Source: Crocinitomicaceae bacterium (GTDB lineage: Bacteria; Bacteroidota; Bacteroidia; Flavobacteriales_D; Crocinitomicaceae). Taken from it: a stretch of 64,000 nucleotides of DNA. The translations under genes and the position numbers were made by a program. Under the pieces are notes generated by a model. That model searched no databases and was not told where the DNA came from. It saw only the letters and a list, made by a program, of their open reading frames with translations. Position 1 is the stretch's first letter. Every line of letters begins with the position of its first letter. Of the stretch, positions 9,698-18,151 are shown piece by piece. The stretch spans positions 1 to 64,000 of the forward strand of contig JAJTCM010000002.1 of the NCBI GenBank assembly GCA_021325675.1, read 5' to 3'.

Positions 9698-10537
9698 ATG
9701 CGCAATCTTATTGCTTTTTTCAAGAGGTTCCAGGTTTTCATGGCGTTTGTAATTTTACAGGCTGTCGCGCTATACCTCTATGTGAACTACATGAGCTTCC
9801 CGAAATCACAGTATCTTACCAGCGCTTCCATCGTAACGGGCAACATCCTGAAAGCGAAAAACGATGTTACGAAGCTTCTTAATCTTTCGCGCACAAACTC
9901 AATCTTACAAAAGAAAATCATCGAGCTCCGCAAGGAAAGACCGGAGTCTTTTTTTAAGATGGACCGCGATTTATTCAAGATCAACGACACCCTTTTCCAG
10001 CAGCAATACGAATATATTCCGGCTACGGTAATCAACTCAACTTTTGATAAGCGCAACAATTTTTTCACGCTTGATGTGGGCCGCGCCCAGGGAATTCAAC
10101 GCGAAATGGGTGTTTTTTCAGACAAAGGCGTTGTCGGGATCGTACATTTTACCAGCGAGCATTACTGCGTCGTGAAATCCGTATTAACCGAAAACATCAA
10201 CATCGACGTGATGGTGGAAAACAACGGCGCTTTCGGCTTATTGAAATGGACTTCACAGCACGCCCGCTACGGAAATATTTCCGGGATATCCAATGACATG
10301 CGCGTCAAAAAATGGAGTAAAGTTGTGACCCGGGGCGGAGCAGGAATTTTCCCGAAAGGAATCCCAGTTGGAAAAATCGCCAAAATCAAAAGTGTTGAAG
10401 GAAAACCGCTGTGGGACATCGAAATTCTCTTTGCCGAAGATTTCCGGAAAATCCAGTCTGTTTACGTGATCAAAAATTTATTCAAAGCAGAACAGGAAAA
10501 GCTTGAATCCCTGATCCCTGAAGACAAAGAAGAATGA
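9698..10537 (+). CDS. mreC: Rod shape-determining protein MreC
   Basis: 279 residues. One N-terminal transmembrane helix (about 12-32), a coiled-coil stretch (about 50-100), then the periplasmic beta-barrel pair typical of MreC, with the conserved VVGIVHF and VVTRGGAGIFPKGIPVGKI segments. MreC dimers scaffold the elongasome and activate PBP2/RodA during lateral wall growth. It is first in a tightly overlapping operon mreC-mreD-mrdA-rodA; the stop overlaps mreD by 4 bases. mreB, which often precedes mreC, is not here. Confidence 0.93.
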   Translation: MRNLIAFFKRFQVFMAFVILQAVALYLYVNYMSFPKSQYLTSASIVTGNILKAKNDVTKLLNLSRTNSILQKKIIELRKERPESFFKMDRDLFKINDTLFQQQYEYIPATVINSTFDKRNNFFTLDVGRAQGIQREMGVFSDKGVVGIVHFTSEHYCVVKSVLTENINIDVMVENNGAFGLLKWTSQHARYGNISGISNDMRVKKWSKVVTRGGAGIFPKGIPVGKIAKIKSVEGKPLWDIEILFAEDFRKIQSVYVIKNLFKAEQEKLESLIPEDKEE

Positions 10538-11049
10538 TCCCGGTTATTAAACATAGCATCCGTTTTATCCTGTTCGTTTTCGTTCAGGCCCTCATTTTCA
10601 ACCAGCTTGAGATCGGTTGGGGGATCCAGTTTATGATCTACCCGCTTTTCATTTTCATGCTTCCCTGGGAAATGAACGTTTTCCTTGTGATGCTCGTTTC
10701 TTTCCTGCTGGGGGTTTCAATCGACTCGATTTCCAATACGTATGGCCTGCACGCTTCCTCCGCCGTGATGGTAGCTTATCTGCGGCCTTATATTTTCAAA
10801 ATGTTTGAGCCCCGCGATGGTTACGAAGCCGGGCCGGAGCTGACTTACCACAACATGGACTTCCGCTGGATCATTTCTGTCCAGGGACTGCTTTTATGCA
10901 TTCACCACCTGTGGTTTTTCCTCGTGGAGATTTTCAAATTCAACGAAGTCCTCTATATCCTGCAAAAAACCCTGCTAAGCGTTCCGGCATCCTTTGTACT
11001 GTGCATGCTGATCCAGATGGTGTTCATTAAAAAAAATAATGCCAGATGA
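10534..11049 (+). CDS. mreD: Rod shape-determining protein MreD
   Basis: 171 residues, strongly hydrophobic with about five membrane helices, the usual size and composition for MreD. Sequence similarity within this family is weak, so the call rests on topology and on its place between mreC and mrdA. The start ATG overlaps the mreC stop (ATGA), and its own stop overlaps the mrdA start by 4 bases, which suggests translational coupling. It is an inner-membrane partner of MreC in the elongasome. Confidence 0.85.
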   Translation: MIPVIKHSIRFILFVFVQALIFNQLEIGWGIQFMIYPLFIFMLPWEMNVFLVMLVSFLLGVSIDSISNTYGLHASSAVMVAYLRPYIFKMFEPRDGYEAGPELTYHNMDFRWIISVQGLLLCIHHLWFFLVEIFKFNEVLYILQKTLLSVPASFVLCMLIQMVFIKKNNAR

Positions 11050-12938
11050 ATTTCGATAGCAGAAAATTTGTCGTTCTAACCTTATTTGTTTTAGTGGGGG
11101 TAATTTACTCCGTACGCCTGTTCTACATGCAGATCATCGATGAAAGCTGGACCCTGCGTGCACAGGAAATCGCTGAAAAACGCAAATTCATCACTCCTCC
11201 GCGTGGAATTGTTTACGATCGCTTCGGTCAGAAAATCGTGACAAATAAAACGTATTACAACCTGATGATGGTCGAGGACAACATCAAAAACCTCGATACC
11301 AATGCCCTTGCAAAGCTTTTGGGATGGACACCGCAACAGGTCAAAGACCGCTTCAGGGAAATTAAAGAGGGGGAAGGCAGTTATTTCAATAAAAGTACCG
11401 GAAAACGGACATCCAATTACCAGAGCATCCGTCCTTACGCTTTCGTGAAAGAGCTTACGATTGACGAAATGACAACCATCGCCCCGCACCTGGAGAATTT
11501 CCCGGGCTTCTACGAGGAAATCACGTCTATGCGAAGCTATCCGTATGCTACGGCGGCCAATATCTTAGGGTATGTAACCGAAGTAAACCAGGAAGAAGTG
11601 GATGCTGACGCGTTTTACCGTTCCGGCGACAATATCGGGCGTACCGGGATTGAGCGTTTTTACGAAAAAGACCTGCGCGGGCGCAAAGGAGTGCACTACA
11701 TTGTAACTTCTGCCCTGAACAATGCCATCGAGCCTTACGCCAACGGAAAATACGACACCATTGCCCGCCAGGGACCGGCACTGAAGCTGGGAGTTGATAT
11801 CGAGCTGCAGGCTTACGGCGAAAAGCTGATGCAGAACAAGCGCGGCTGTATCGTAGCGATTGAACCTAAAACGGGTGAAATCCTGACGATGGTTTCTGCC
11901 CCTACTTTTGACCCGAACCTTTTTGTGGGGAAACGGAATATTTCAATTAATTATCCGAAATTATACAAAGATTCATCCCTGCCCTTGTTTCCCCGTCCGC
12001 TGCAGGCCGAATATCCTCCCGGATCGGTTTTCAAGCTCCTGCAGTCATTGATCGCCCTTCAGGAGGGTGCGATCACGGAAGAAACAGGTTTTCCATGCAC
12101 CAAAAGTATCATCGGATGCCACAACCACCCGATGGCAACTGACCTGCGCAAAGCGGTACAGTATTCCTGCAACCCTTATTTCTATTACACCACCCGGAAA
12201 ATCATCCAGAAAGGCCGTAAAAAAGGAATTTATGCCGATGCTGAGGCCGGATTGAACGTTTGGGCAAAATACATGGAAAGCTTCGGGCTTGGCAAAAAAT
12301 TTGAAACGGATATCACCGGTCTTCGCGGCGGCTTGATCCCGAATTCCAAATACTACGACAAATGGTATGGAAACCATCGTTGGGCATTCAGTACGATTTA
12401 TTCAATTTCCATCGGCCAGGGGGAAGTAAAAGTAACCCCGCTCCACATGGCAAATATCGCTGCAACAATTGCTAACAAAGGCTGGTACATCACACCGCAT
12501 TTTGTGAAATCCATCGGTGGAAAAGGACCTTATCCAGAATACCAGAAAGTTCATAAAACAATGGTTGACAGGGCGCATTTCATCCCGATTATTGAAGGGA
12601 TGCGCCGCGTAGTAAACGAAGCGGGCGGTACAGGCTCAAGGGCGCGCATGAAAGACATCATCGTTTGCGGGAAAACCGGTACAGTGCAAAACCCGCAGGG
12701 GGAAGACCATTCTGTATTCATTGCGTTCGCGCCAATGGACAACCCGAAGATCGCCATTGCGGTTTATGTCGAAAACGCCGGTTGGGGAGGCAGCTGGGCA
12801 GCGCCGATTGCCCGCCTGATGATCGAAAAGTACCTCAAACGCAAGGTGACCGATCCTGTCAAAGAAAAAACCATCATGGATGCTAACCTGATGAATGTGA
12901 AGAAAAAAGCAGATAAATACACCACACGCGGAAGGTAA
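11046..12938 (+). CDS. mrdA: Penicillin-binding protein 2 (elongation transpeptidase)
   Basis: 630 residues. N-terminal membrane anchor (about 9-29), PBP dimerisation/pedestal region with RGIVYDRFG near residue 53, and a C-terminal transpeptidase domain. Catalytic motifs: SVFK with nucleophile S327, SCN at 374-376, KTGT at 543-546. It cross-links peptidoglycan in lateral wall synthesis together with RodA, encoded immediately downstream (stop and start share one base in TAATG). Length is normal for PBP2. The region after SxN is somewhat longer than in E. coli PBP2, as is common in Bacteroidota. Confidence 0.94.
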   Translation: MNFDSRKFVVLTLFVLVGVIYSVRLFYMQIIDESWTLRAQEIAEKRKFITPPRGIVYDRFGQKIVTNKTYYNLMMVEDNIKNLDTNALAKLLGWTPQQVKDRFREIKEGEGSYFNKSTGKRTSNYQSIRPYAFVKELTIDEMTTIAPHLENFPGFYEEITSMRSYPYATAANILGYVTEVNQEEVDADAFYRSGDNIGRTGIERFYEKDLRGRKGVHYIVTSALNNAIEPYANGKYDTIARQGPALKLGVDIELQAYGEKLMQNKRGCIVAIEPKTGEILTMVSAPTFDPNLFVGKRNISINYPKLYKDSSLPLFPRPLQAEYPPGSVFKLLQSLIALQEGAITEETGFPCTKSIIGCHNHPMATDLRKAVQYSCNPYFYYTTRKIIQKGRKKGIYADAEAGLNVWAKYMESFGLGKKFETDITGLRGGLIPNSKYYDKWYGNHRWAFSTIYSISIGQGEVKVTPLHMANIAATIANKGWYITPHFVKSIGGKGPYPEYQKVHKTMVDRAHFIPIIEGMRRVVNEAGGTGSRARMKDIIVCGKTGTVQNPQGEDHSVFIAFAPMDNPKIAIAVYVENAGWGGSWAAPIARLMIEKYLKRKVTDPVKEKTIMDANLMNVKKKADKYTTRGR

Positions 12939-14335
12939 TGAGAAGGGAAGAATCCATATCGAAAATCATCGACTGGCCGCTGTTCATCGTGTTTATACTT
13001 TTCCTGTTAATGGGGATTGCGAACGTGTATTCGGCCGCTTTTGACCCGGATCATCCTAATATTTTTGATTTTTCACAGAAATACGGGAAACAAATCCTGT
13101 GGGTCGCTTTTTCCTGTTTTCTTGGGTTCCTCGTGATGCTGATCGATGCCAGTATTTACCGGAAATTTGCCATCCCGATCTATATTTTTTGCCTGATCTT
13201 GCTTGTCGTCGTACTTTTTATGCCGGCTGTAAACGGAGCCCATGCCTGGCTTGGCTTTGGTTCGATGGGGATCCAGCCCGCCGAATTCGCTAAGATTGGT
13301 ACGTCAATTGCCCTCGGGAGTTACCTGAGTCGCCTGAACCTGAACCAGCAGAACGTTTCCACCGTATTGGTTGCAAACCTCCTGATTGTTGTTCCGATGG
13401 CGCTGATCCTCCTCCAGCCCGATGCAGGAACTTTTGTTGTTTTTACTTCCTTTTTGTTTGTGATGTACCGCGAAGGCGTTACGTACGATCCGCTGATCCT
13501 CAAGCTGGTGAACGTTATCCCGGGCGTTAAGTTCAAAAGTACCTGGGTGGGAAGCCACTTTATCCCGATCCTTTTCGTGGTTATTTTCTTATCGCTCGTC
13601 ACCTTGCTGATGAGCAACAACGTGATTACTTTCTCCTGGTTTCCGGGGATCGTAATTCCGGGCTTCTTCGGGGTAATCCTGTCACTTTTTCTCCTCGCGG
13701 TTGTGAGCTATTTCATCCTGCGCTGGATGTCATCGAGACGTGATAAAAACCGCGTGACGCTGATCGTACTGATCGGGTTCCTGCTTTGTGCGGGAATTTC
13801 ATCGACAGTGAATTTTGGTTTCCAGGGGCTTGCGAAACACCAGAAAGACCGGATAGAGCTTTTCCTGGGGCTGCGCGAAGACCCGGACGGCGAAGATTAC
13901 AACCGCAACAGGGCGATGGCCGCCGTTGGCTCCGGCGGATTAAAAGGAAAGGGATACAAAAATGCCAGCGTGGCGAGTGTGGAATCCAACCACGTACCGG
14001 AAAGTGAAACGGATTTTATCTTCTGTCCTTTTGCGGAAGAATGGGGTTTCATCGGCAGCTTCACGCTAATTGCCATGTTTATGTTCATGCTCGTGCGCAT
14101 CATTACGATAGCTGAGCGCCAAAAGTCACGTTTCAACCGGATTTATGCCTATTGCTGCGCCATGATCCTCTTTTATCACTTTGCGATCAATATCGGGATG
14201 GATATCGGCTTTGCTCCGGTAATCGGTATTCCTCTGCCGTTTTTCAGCTACGGGGGGTCGTCGATGATGTCTTTCTCAATTATGATGTTCATCCTGCTGA
14301 GACTGGATAGCCAGCGGAACCAGATGCTGATGTAA
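12938..14335 (+). CDS. rodA: Peptidoglycan glycosyltransferase RodA (SEDS family)
   Basis: 465 residues with about ten membrane helices. The SEDS signature ETDFIFCPFAEEWGFIGS is present, with the conserved aspartate at 359, and the C-terminal PLPFFSYGGSSMM motif fits RodA/FtsW. It polymerises lipid II and is paired with PBP2, the preceding gene. It is slightly longer than E. coli RodA because of a hydrophobic insertion around residues 180-280. It is the last gene of the operon; no clear intrinsic terminator follows, but an inverted-repeat element lies in the gap. Confidence 0.93.
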   Translation: MRREESISKIIDWPLFIVFILFLLMGIANVYSAAFDPDHPNIFDFSQKYGKQILWVAFSCFLGFLVMLIDASIYRKFAIPIYIFCLILLVVVLFMPAVNGAHAWLGFGSMGIQPAEFAKIGTSIALGSYLSRLNLNQQNVSTVLVANLLIVVPMALILLQPDAGTFVVFTSFLFVMYREGVTYDPLILKLVNVIPGVKFKSTWVGSHFIPILFVVIFLSLVTLLMSNNVITFSWFPGIVIPGFFGVILSLFLLAVVSYFILRWMSSRRDKNRVTLIVLIGFLLCAGISSTVNFGFQGLAKHQKDRIELFLGLREDPDGEDYNRNRAMAAVGSGGLKGKGYKNASVASVESNHVPESETDFIFCPFAEEWGFIGSFTLIAMFMFMLVRIITIAERQKSRFNRIYAYCCAMILFYHFAINIGMDIGFAPVIGIPLPFFSYGGSSMMSFSIMMFILLRLDSQRNQMLM

Positions 14336-14371
14336 GCTCAGTTGTTTTCTTTGAGCAGTGAATAGTTTCCT

Positions 14372-14493
14372 TTAGCCACGAATTTCACTAATTTTCGCTA
14401 ATTTCTATCAATCTCTTGCAATTACACGATGGTGCTAATATTTTCAAATCCTTTAACCAAAGCATTTGTGCAATTCGTGTAATTTGTGGCTAA
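14372..14493. repeat. Dispersed intergenic inverted repeat, family A (copy 1)
   Basis: Left arm TTAGCCACGAATTTCAC (14372-14388) pairs with right arm GTGTAATTTGTGGCTAA (14477-14493) with two mismatches. Related copies occur near 24440-24483 and 25895-25945. It sits between convergent genes (rodA and the T9SS propeller gene). Confidence 0.7.
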
Positions 14494-14498
14494 GCCTT

Positions 14499-15947
14499 TT
14501 ATTCCTTCAGGAATTTTTGTTTCCCGCTTTCACCGGTCGACAGAAAATACAAGCCCGGATTCAAACCGCTGACATTAAGCTTTCCATCGGTCACAGATTT
14601 TTCCAGCACCAGCTTTCCTAACTGATCGTAAACCTGTACCGTATTTTTACCTGCAGCAGGAATGAATAAAACATCCTGTACCGGGTTCGGGTAGAAACCA
14701 ACACTTTCCGCTTTTGTTTCTTCAATACTCACCAGGCTTTCCATTTGCGGGATTGTATGTGAAAACGCAAACTGGTCGTTCGGCCCGATTTTGATTAAAA
14801 TAACATTGGAACCGCCGTTTACCGGGCGCTCGTTCCAGCCAATGAGCATCGCACCGCCATCAGAGGTAGAAATCGCTTCGTTAACTACATCATCGCCCGT
14901 ATTAGATGGGAAAAAGCTTGGCCCGACGTAATACATGCCGCCGCCGTTAAAACGATAGACCACCACGTCACTTCCATCCTCGTAAGTCACGATCTCGGGG
15001 CTGTCGGAAGCCTTGGTGCAGAAATAAAAATGGTCCGGATCGCTGCCGAAGTGTACAAGGTGTTCGAAGGAAAAATCGCCGTCATGCACGTCATCATACT
15101 GGATATCCGGAATACCGTTGTCGTCACAGCGAAAAACGTATTGGTGCCTGTAGCCTGTTTCAGCATTGTAAACGTGGTTTCCAACCACGCGGATAGTCGT
15201 TCCGCTGATATGCAGATCATTAAAAGCGTACACGCCGTTCGCACCGAAAGTTTTGATCCATTCCACTGTCCCGTCGATGTGCAAACGCATCAGCATCGCT
15301 TTGCCCTGCAGGGAATCAGCCACGTAATATTCGCCGGCAATATAGACAATCGTGTCGTTGAGCATTTGAACTGAACGGGCCACGTCTTTGCCGTCCGAAC
15401 CGATGTTTTTCGTCCAGAGCGTATCGCCGGTCTTATCGATCCGCATTAAATACATGTTTTCCCGCTCGTTCGGCGTATCATACGTTTCACCAACCAGCAG
15501 GAAGGAAGTATCAGGCAGCATCACGCCATCCAGGATATTGTCATAAGCGGGGCTACCGTACGTTTTTTCGTACAGCAGATTTCCGTCCGGGTCCGTTTTG
15601 AAGAAATAGGCATCGTGAAAGTTAGTGCCGGAATTGCTTTGACCGGCCACGTAAATCCCGTCATTTTCGACGTAGAAAATCCGTCTGCCGCGCTCGCTTT
15701 CATTTCCGCCATAGGTTTTGGTCCACAAACGGTTTCCCATGCTGTCAACCTGTGCAATAAATGCCTGTGCGTTCGCCGTGGCGCTGCTTGTAGAGCCCGT
15801 CAGCAAATAACCGGAGTCCGCCAGCTGCACGATCCCTTCCCCTACTTCGTAGCCCTGGTCGGAATACGCTTTGAAAAATGAAATCTGCGCCCGGCCGGAA
15901 AAAGCCAGCAGGCAGCAAAAAATCCCTATGTATTTCAGGCCGCTCAT
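14499..15947 (-). CDS. Secreted beta-propeller-like protein with T9SS type A sorting domain
   Basis: 482 residues from the chosen start (MSGLKYIGIFCCLLAFSGRAQ, a good signal peptide). A longer reading would begin inside the upstream gene. The body has repeated blades containing GxxxxxG.S..A..FI.QVDSMGNRLWTKTYGG-type segments, typical of Bacteroidota delta-60/propeller-like secreted proteins. The C-terminus has a sorting domain (FYPNPVQDVLFI to GLYFLSTGESGKQKFLKE). The start lies 4 bases after the SPFH gene stop, so the two are probably co-transcribed. The substrate is unknown; it is probably delivered to the cell surface or medium. Confidence 0.85.
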   Translation of the reverse strand: MSGLKYIGIFCCLLAFSGRAQISFFKAYSDQGYEVGEGIVQLADSGYLLTGSTSSATANAQAFIAQVDSMGNRLWTKTYGGNESERGRRIFYVENDGIYVAGQSNSGTNFHDAYFFKTDPDGNLLYEKTYGSPAYDNILDGVMLPDTSFLLVGETYDTPNERENMYLMRIDKTGDTLWTKNIGSDGKDVARSVQMLNDTIVYIAGEYYVADSLQGKAMLMRLHIDGTVEWIKTFGANGVYAFNDLHISGTTIRVVGNHVYNAETGYRHQYVFRCDDNGIPDIQYDDVHDGDFSFEHLVHFGSDPDHFYFCTKASDSPEIVTYEDGSDVVVYRFNGGGMYYVGPSFFPSNTGDDVVNEAISTSDGGAMLIGWNERPVNGGSNVILIKIGPNDQFAFSHTIPQMESLVSIEETKAESVGFYPNPVQDVLFIPAAGKNTVQVYDQLGKLVLEKSVTDGKLNVSGLNPGLYFLSTGESGKQKFLKE

Positions 15948-15951
15948 CCGC

Positions 15952-16905
15952 TTAGTTTCCTGTTGTTTTGCCCGTTCCTTGCGGGTCAATGCCATGCGTT
16001 ATGCCCATCATCTCGCGCATGGTACGCTGCATATTATCCGGCGATCCATCGAGGAAGATCATGTTTCCTTTGCCGTTTTCCGCAAAATGCTTCATGGCTT
16101 CCGTCCACATGGAAAATAAAATGAGGGAAGAATCCAGGTCGGCCACTTTCATTTCTTTGGCAGCTTCTGTCATACCGATCGCCACTTCCTGGCGGAATAA
16201 AGCCACACCTTGTCCTTGCAGCTGGGAAGCCTCTTTTTGTGCCAAAGCCGCAATTTTGATCGCATTTCCTTCCGCTTCGGCAGCTTTTGTTTTGGTAATC
16301 AACAAAGCCTGGCCTTCGTTTTCAGCGGCAGCTTTGAGGTTGTTACTTGCCACAACCTGGGCCATACTGCGCATAATCGCCTCATCAAAAGCAATATCGT
16401 TCAACTGTAAATCGATCAGGTGGTAACCCCATTCTTCGAGCGTTGAATCCAGGTGACTTTTCACTTCCTGGACGATTTCCGTGCGCAGGGAAAGAACCTC
16501 CGCCTGTTTTTTAGTCGCTACAAAAGCCCGGATGGAGCCTTCTACCGTACGGATGAGCGCCTGCATGAGGTTTTGTTCACTGATAAATTTAAACGCTACG
16601 TTTTTGAGCGTGTTTTCGTCCTGGTTGAGTACCGCAAAAAGCAGCATCGCCTTGAAATTAACATTCGCCTGGTCCTGCGTAGTTGCCGTAAACTCAAGCT
16701 CCACTGAACGGTTCTGGATGGAAATCCGCTTGTATATCTGCTCAATGATCGGCAGCTTGAAGTTCAATCCCGGCGACATGATCCTGCGGTATTTCCCGAA
16801 AATCGTTACAATTGCCACCGTTCCCTGCTGCACAGTCCGGAAGCTGAATAAAATAAGAAGCAGCAATACTCCCCCGATAATCAAATAGATATTTGTTTGT
16901 GTCAT
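15952..16905 (-). CDS. SPFH/band 7 domain membrane protein (stomatin-like)
   Basis: 317 residues. One N-terminal membrane helix (about 6-24), then a band 7/SPFH domain (about 25-190; GTVAIVTIFGKYRRIMSPGLNFKLPI is the family entry motif) and an Ala/Glu-rich helical region (about 195-250). Such proteins form large membrane-associated oligomers linked to membrane microdomains or protease control. It resembles QmcA/paraslipin-type proteins more than HflK/HflC, but no NfeD-like partner is adjacent. It sits 22 bases after the DUF5723 gene and 4 bases before the T9SS gene, in the middle of a minus-strand run. Confidence 0.82.
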   Translation of the reverse strand: MTQTNIYLIIGGVLLLLILFSFRTVQQGTVAIVTIFGKYRRIMSPGLNFKLPIIEQIYKRISIQNRSVELEFTATTQDQANVNFKAMLLFAVLNQDENTLKNVAFKFISEQNLMQALIRTVEGSIRAFVATKKQAEVLSLRTEIVQEVKSHLDSTLEEWGYHLIDLQLNDIAFDEAIMRSMAQVVASNNLKAAAENEGQALLITKTKAAEAEGNAIKIAALAQKEASQLQGQGVALFRQEVAIGMTEAAKEMKVADLDSSLILFSMWTEAMKHFAENGKGNMIFLDGSPDNMQRTMREMMGITHGIDPQGTGKTTGN

Positions 16906-16927
16906 GATCTTGTTTTTTTATTTCAAT

Positions 16928-18151
16928 TTATAAAATACATTTAAAATTAAGACAAACCATCTGCCCGAAGCCATTTTTAGAAACTGCTCCGAGAAGGTCT
17001 TCCGTTCCGATCCCGAAATCGTAATTATTTTTATGAATGGCCGCGTAAACGCCCGCTCTCAGCAAGCCAAAACCGCCGTAAGAGCAGCTCGCGCCAACGT
17101 GTAAATCTTCCGAAAGCTTGTGATCGATCCCCAGGTAAATTTTTGGAACGTAGCTCAATCTCGGGTACAATTTTATCCCAAAAAACGACTGGGTTTGCTG
17201 TGTCGAATTCAAATCTAAAATTTTGCCGAACTGCATCATCGCAGGTAAAACAATAAATTGCTGAACTGTATCCGTTTTCACTCCAAGCGTGTCGAGCCAG
17301 GAAACCTCATCGAAGGATTCAGCGTCGTTCTCCAGGAAATCATCCAGCTGAAAACCGCCGAAATCCAGGTTTGAATCCACAGAATAGCTTTGTACCGAGC
17401 GGATTTTGGCAACTCCGAGGTTTTTCACTTTAAACTGGAAAAAAGCCTTGCCTTCCTTGCGCCAGTCGACCTCAAAGTTGATGCAGAAATTGAGCGCTAC
17501 ACCCAGGCCCTGGCTGAAATTGCTTGAATAGGTATTTTTCGACCAGGCGTCGAGCTTAAAGGCTGCCTGCGTTGAATCCGGGCTCAGGTAAAAGCTTCCG
17601 TCGCGGATTTCTGCTTCAAAATAATTCTGGATATTGACCACGTTCAGGCTGACATAGGATTTGGTGCGTTTGTTAATTAAGCCCAAACCGAAGTTCTGGA
17701 AATCCAGGTATTGAAATTCCGAGCCGCTGAATTTGGCGCTGTCGCCTACATACGAAGCGTTCCCGTAAAAAGCCAGCTGAAATGCATCTTTGGAATACGC
17801 ACCCGCAAAAAGCGACTGGTAACCGGCTTCCGCCATAATTCCGTATCTTTTTCCTTTAAAAGGCGTCAGCTTATAATCGGCTACCAGCAATTCAGCGGTA
17901 AATTCCCTTCCAAGGCGGTTGATTTCCTTATGTTTGTTCAGGCTCCGGTCTTTGATCTCGTCTGTCAGCGTTCCGCCTTTAACCAAAATAGAAGCAAACT
18001 CATTGCGGAGCGCCGAACTTTGGATATCATGTGAAGCCCGGAAGCTCAGCATGAACCTGGAAGTATCAAAGCTCAGGCTTTCCGGCAGGGAAATCTGTGC
18101 CCTGAGCAGGAATGCGCTTGAAAAAACCAGCAAGATCAATACTTTTTTCAT
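16928..18151 (-). CDS. DUF5723-like exported protein, probably outer-membrane barrel
   Basis: 407 residues with signal peptide MKKVLILLVFSSAFLLRAQ. The mature part is rich in alternating aromatic/hydrophobic strands (for example FGLGLINKRTKSYVSLNV and LHVGASCSYGGFGLLRAG), as in Bacteroidota outer-membrane barrel families. The overall pattern matches DUF5723 as I know it. It overlaps the upstream lipoprotein gene by 4 bases (ATGA), so the two are almost certainly translated together and may act together in the outer membrane. No enzymatic motif is visible. Confidence 0.72.
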   Translation of the reverse strand: MKKVLILLVFSSAFLLRAQISLPESLSFDTSRFMLSFRASHDIQSSALRNEFASILVKGGTLTDEIKDRSLNKHKEINRLGREFTAELLVADYKLTPFKGKRYGIMAEAGYQSLFAGAYSKDAFQLAFYGNASYVGDSAKFSGSEFQYLDFQNFGLGLINKRTKSYVSLNVVNIQNYFEAEIRDGSFYLSPDSTQAAFKLDAWSKNTYSSNFSQGLGVALNFCINFEVDWRKEGKAFFQFKVKNLGVAKIRSVQSYSVDSNLDFGGFQLDDFLENDAESFDEVSWLDTLGVKTDTVQQFIVLPAMMQFGKILDLNSTQQTQSFFGIKLYPRLSYVPKIYLGIDHKLSEDLHVGASCSYGGFGLLRAGVYAAIHKNNYDFGIGTEDLLGAVSKNGFGQMVCLNFKCIL

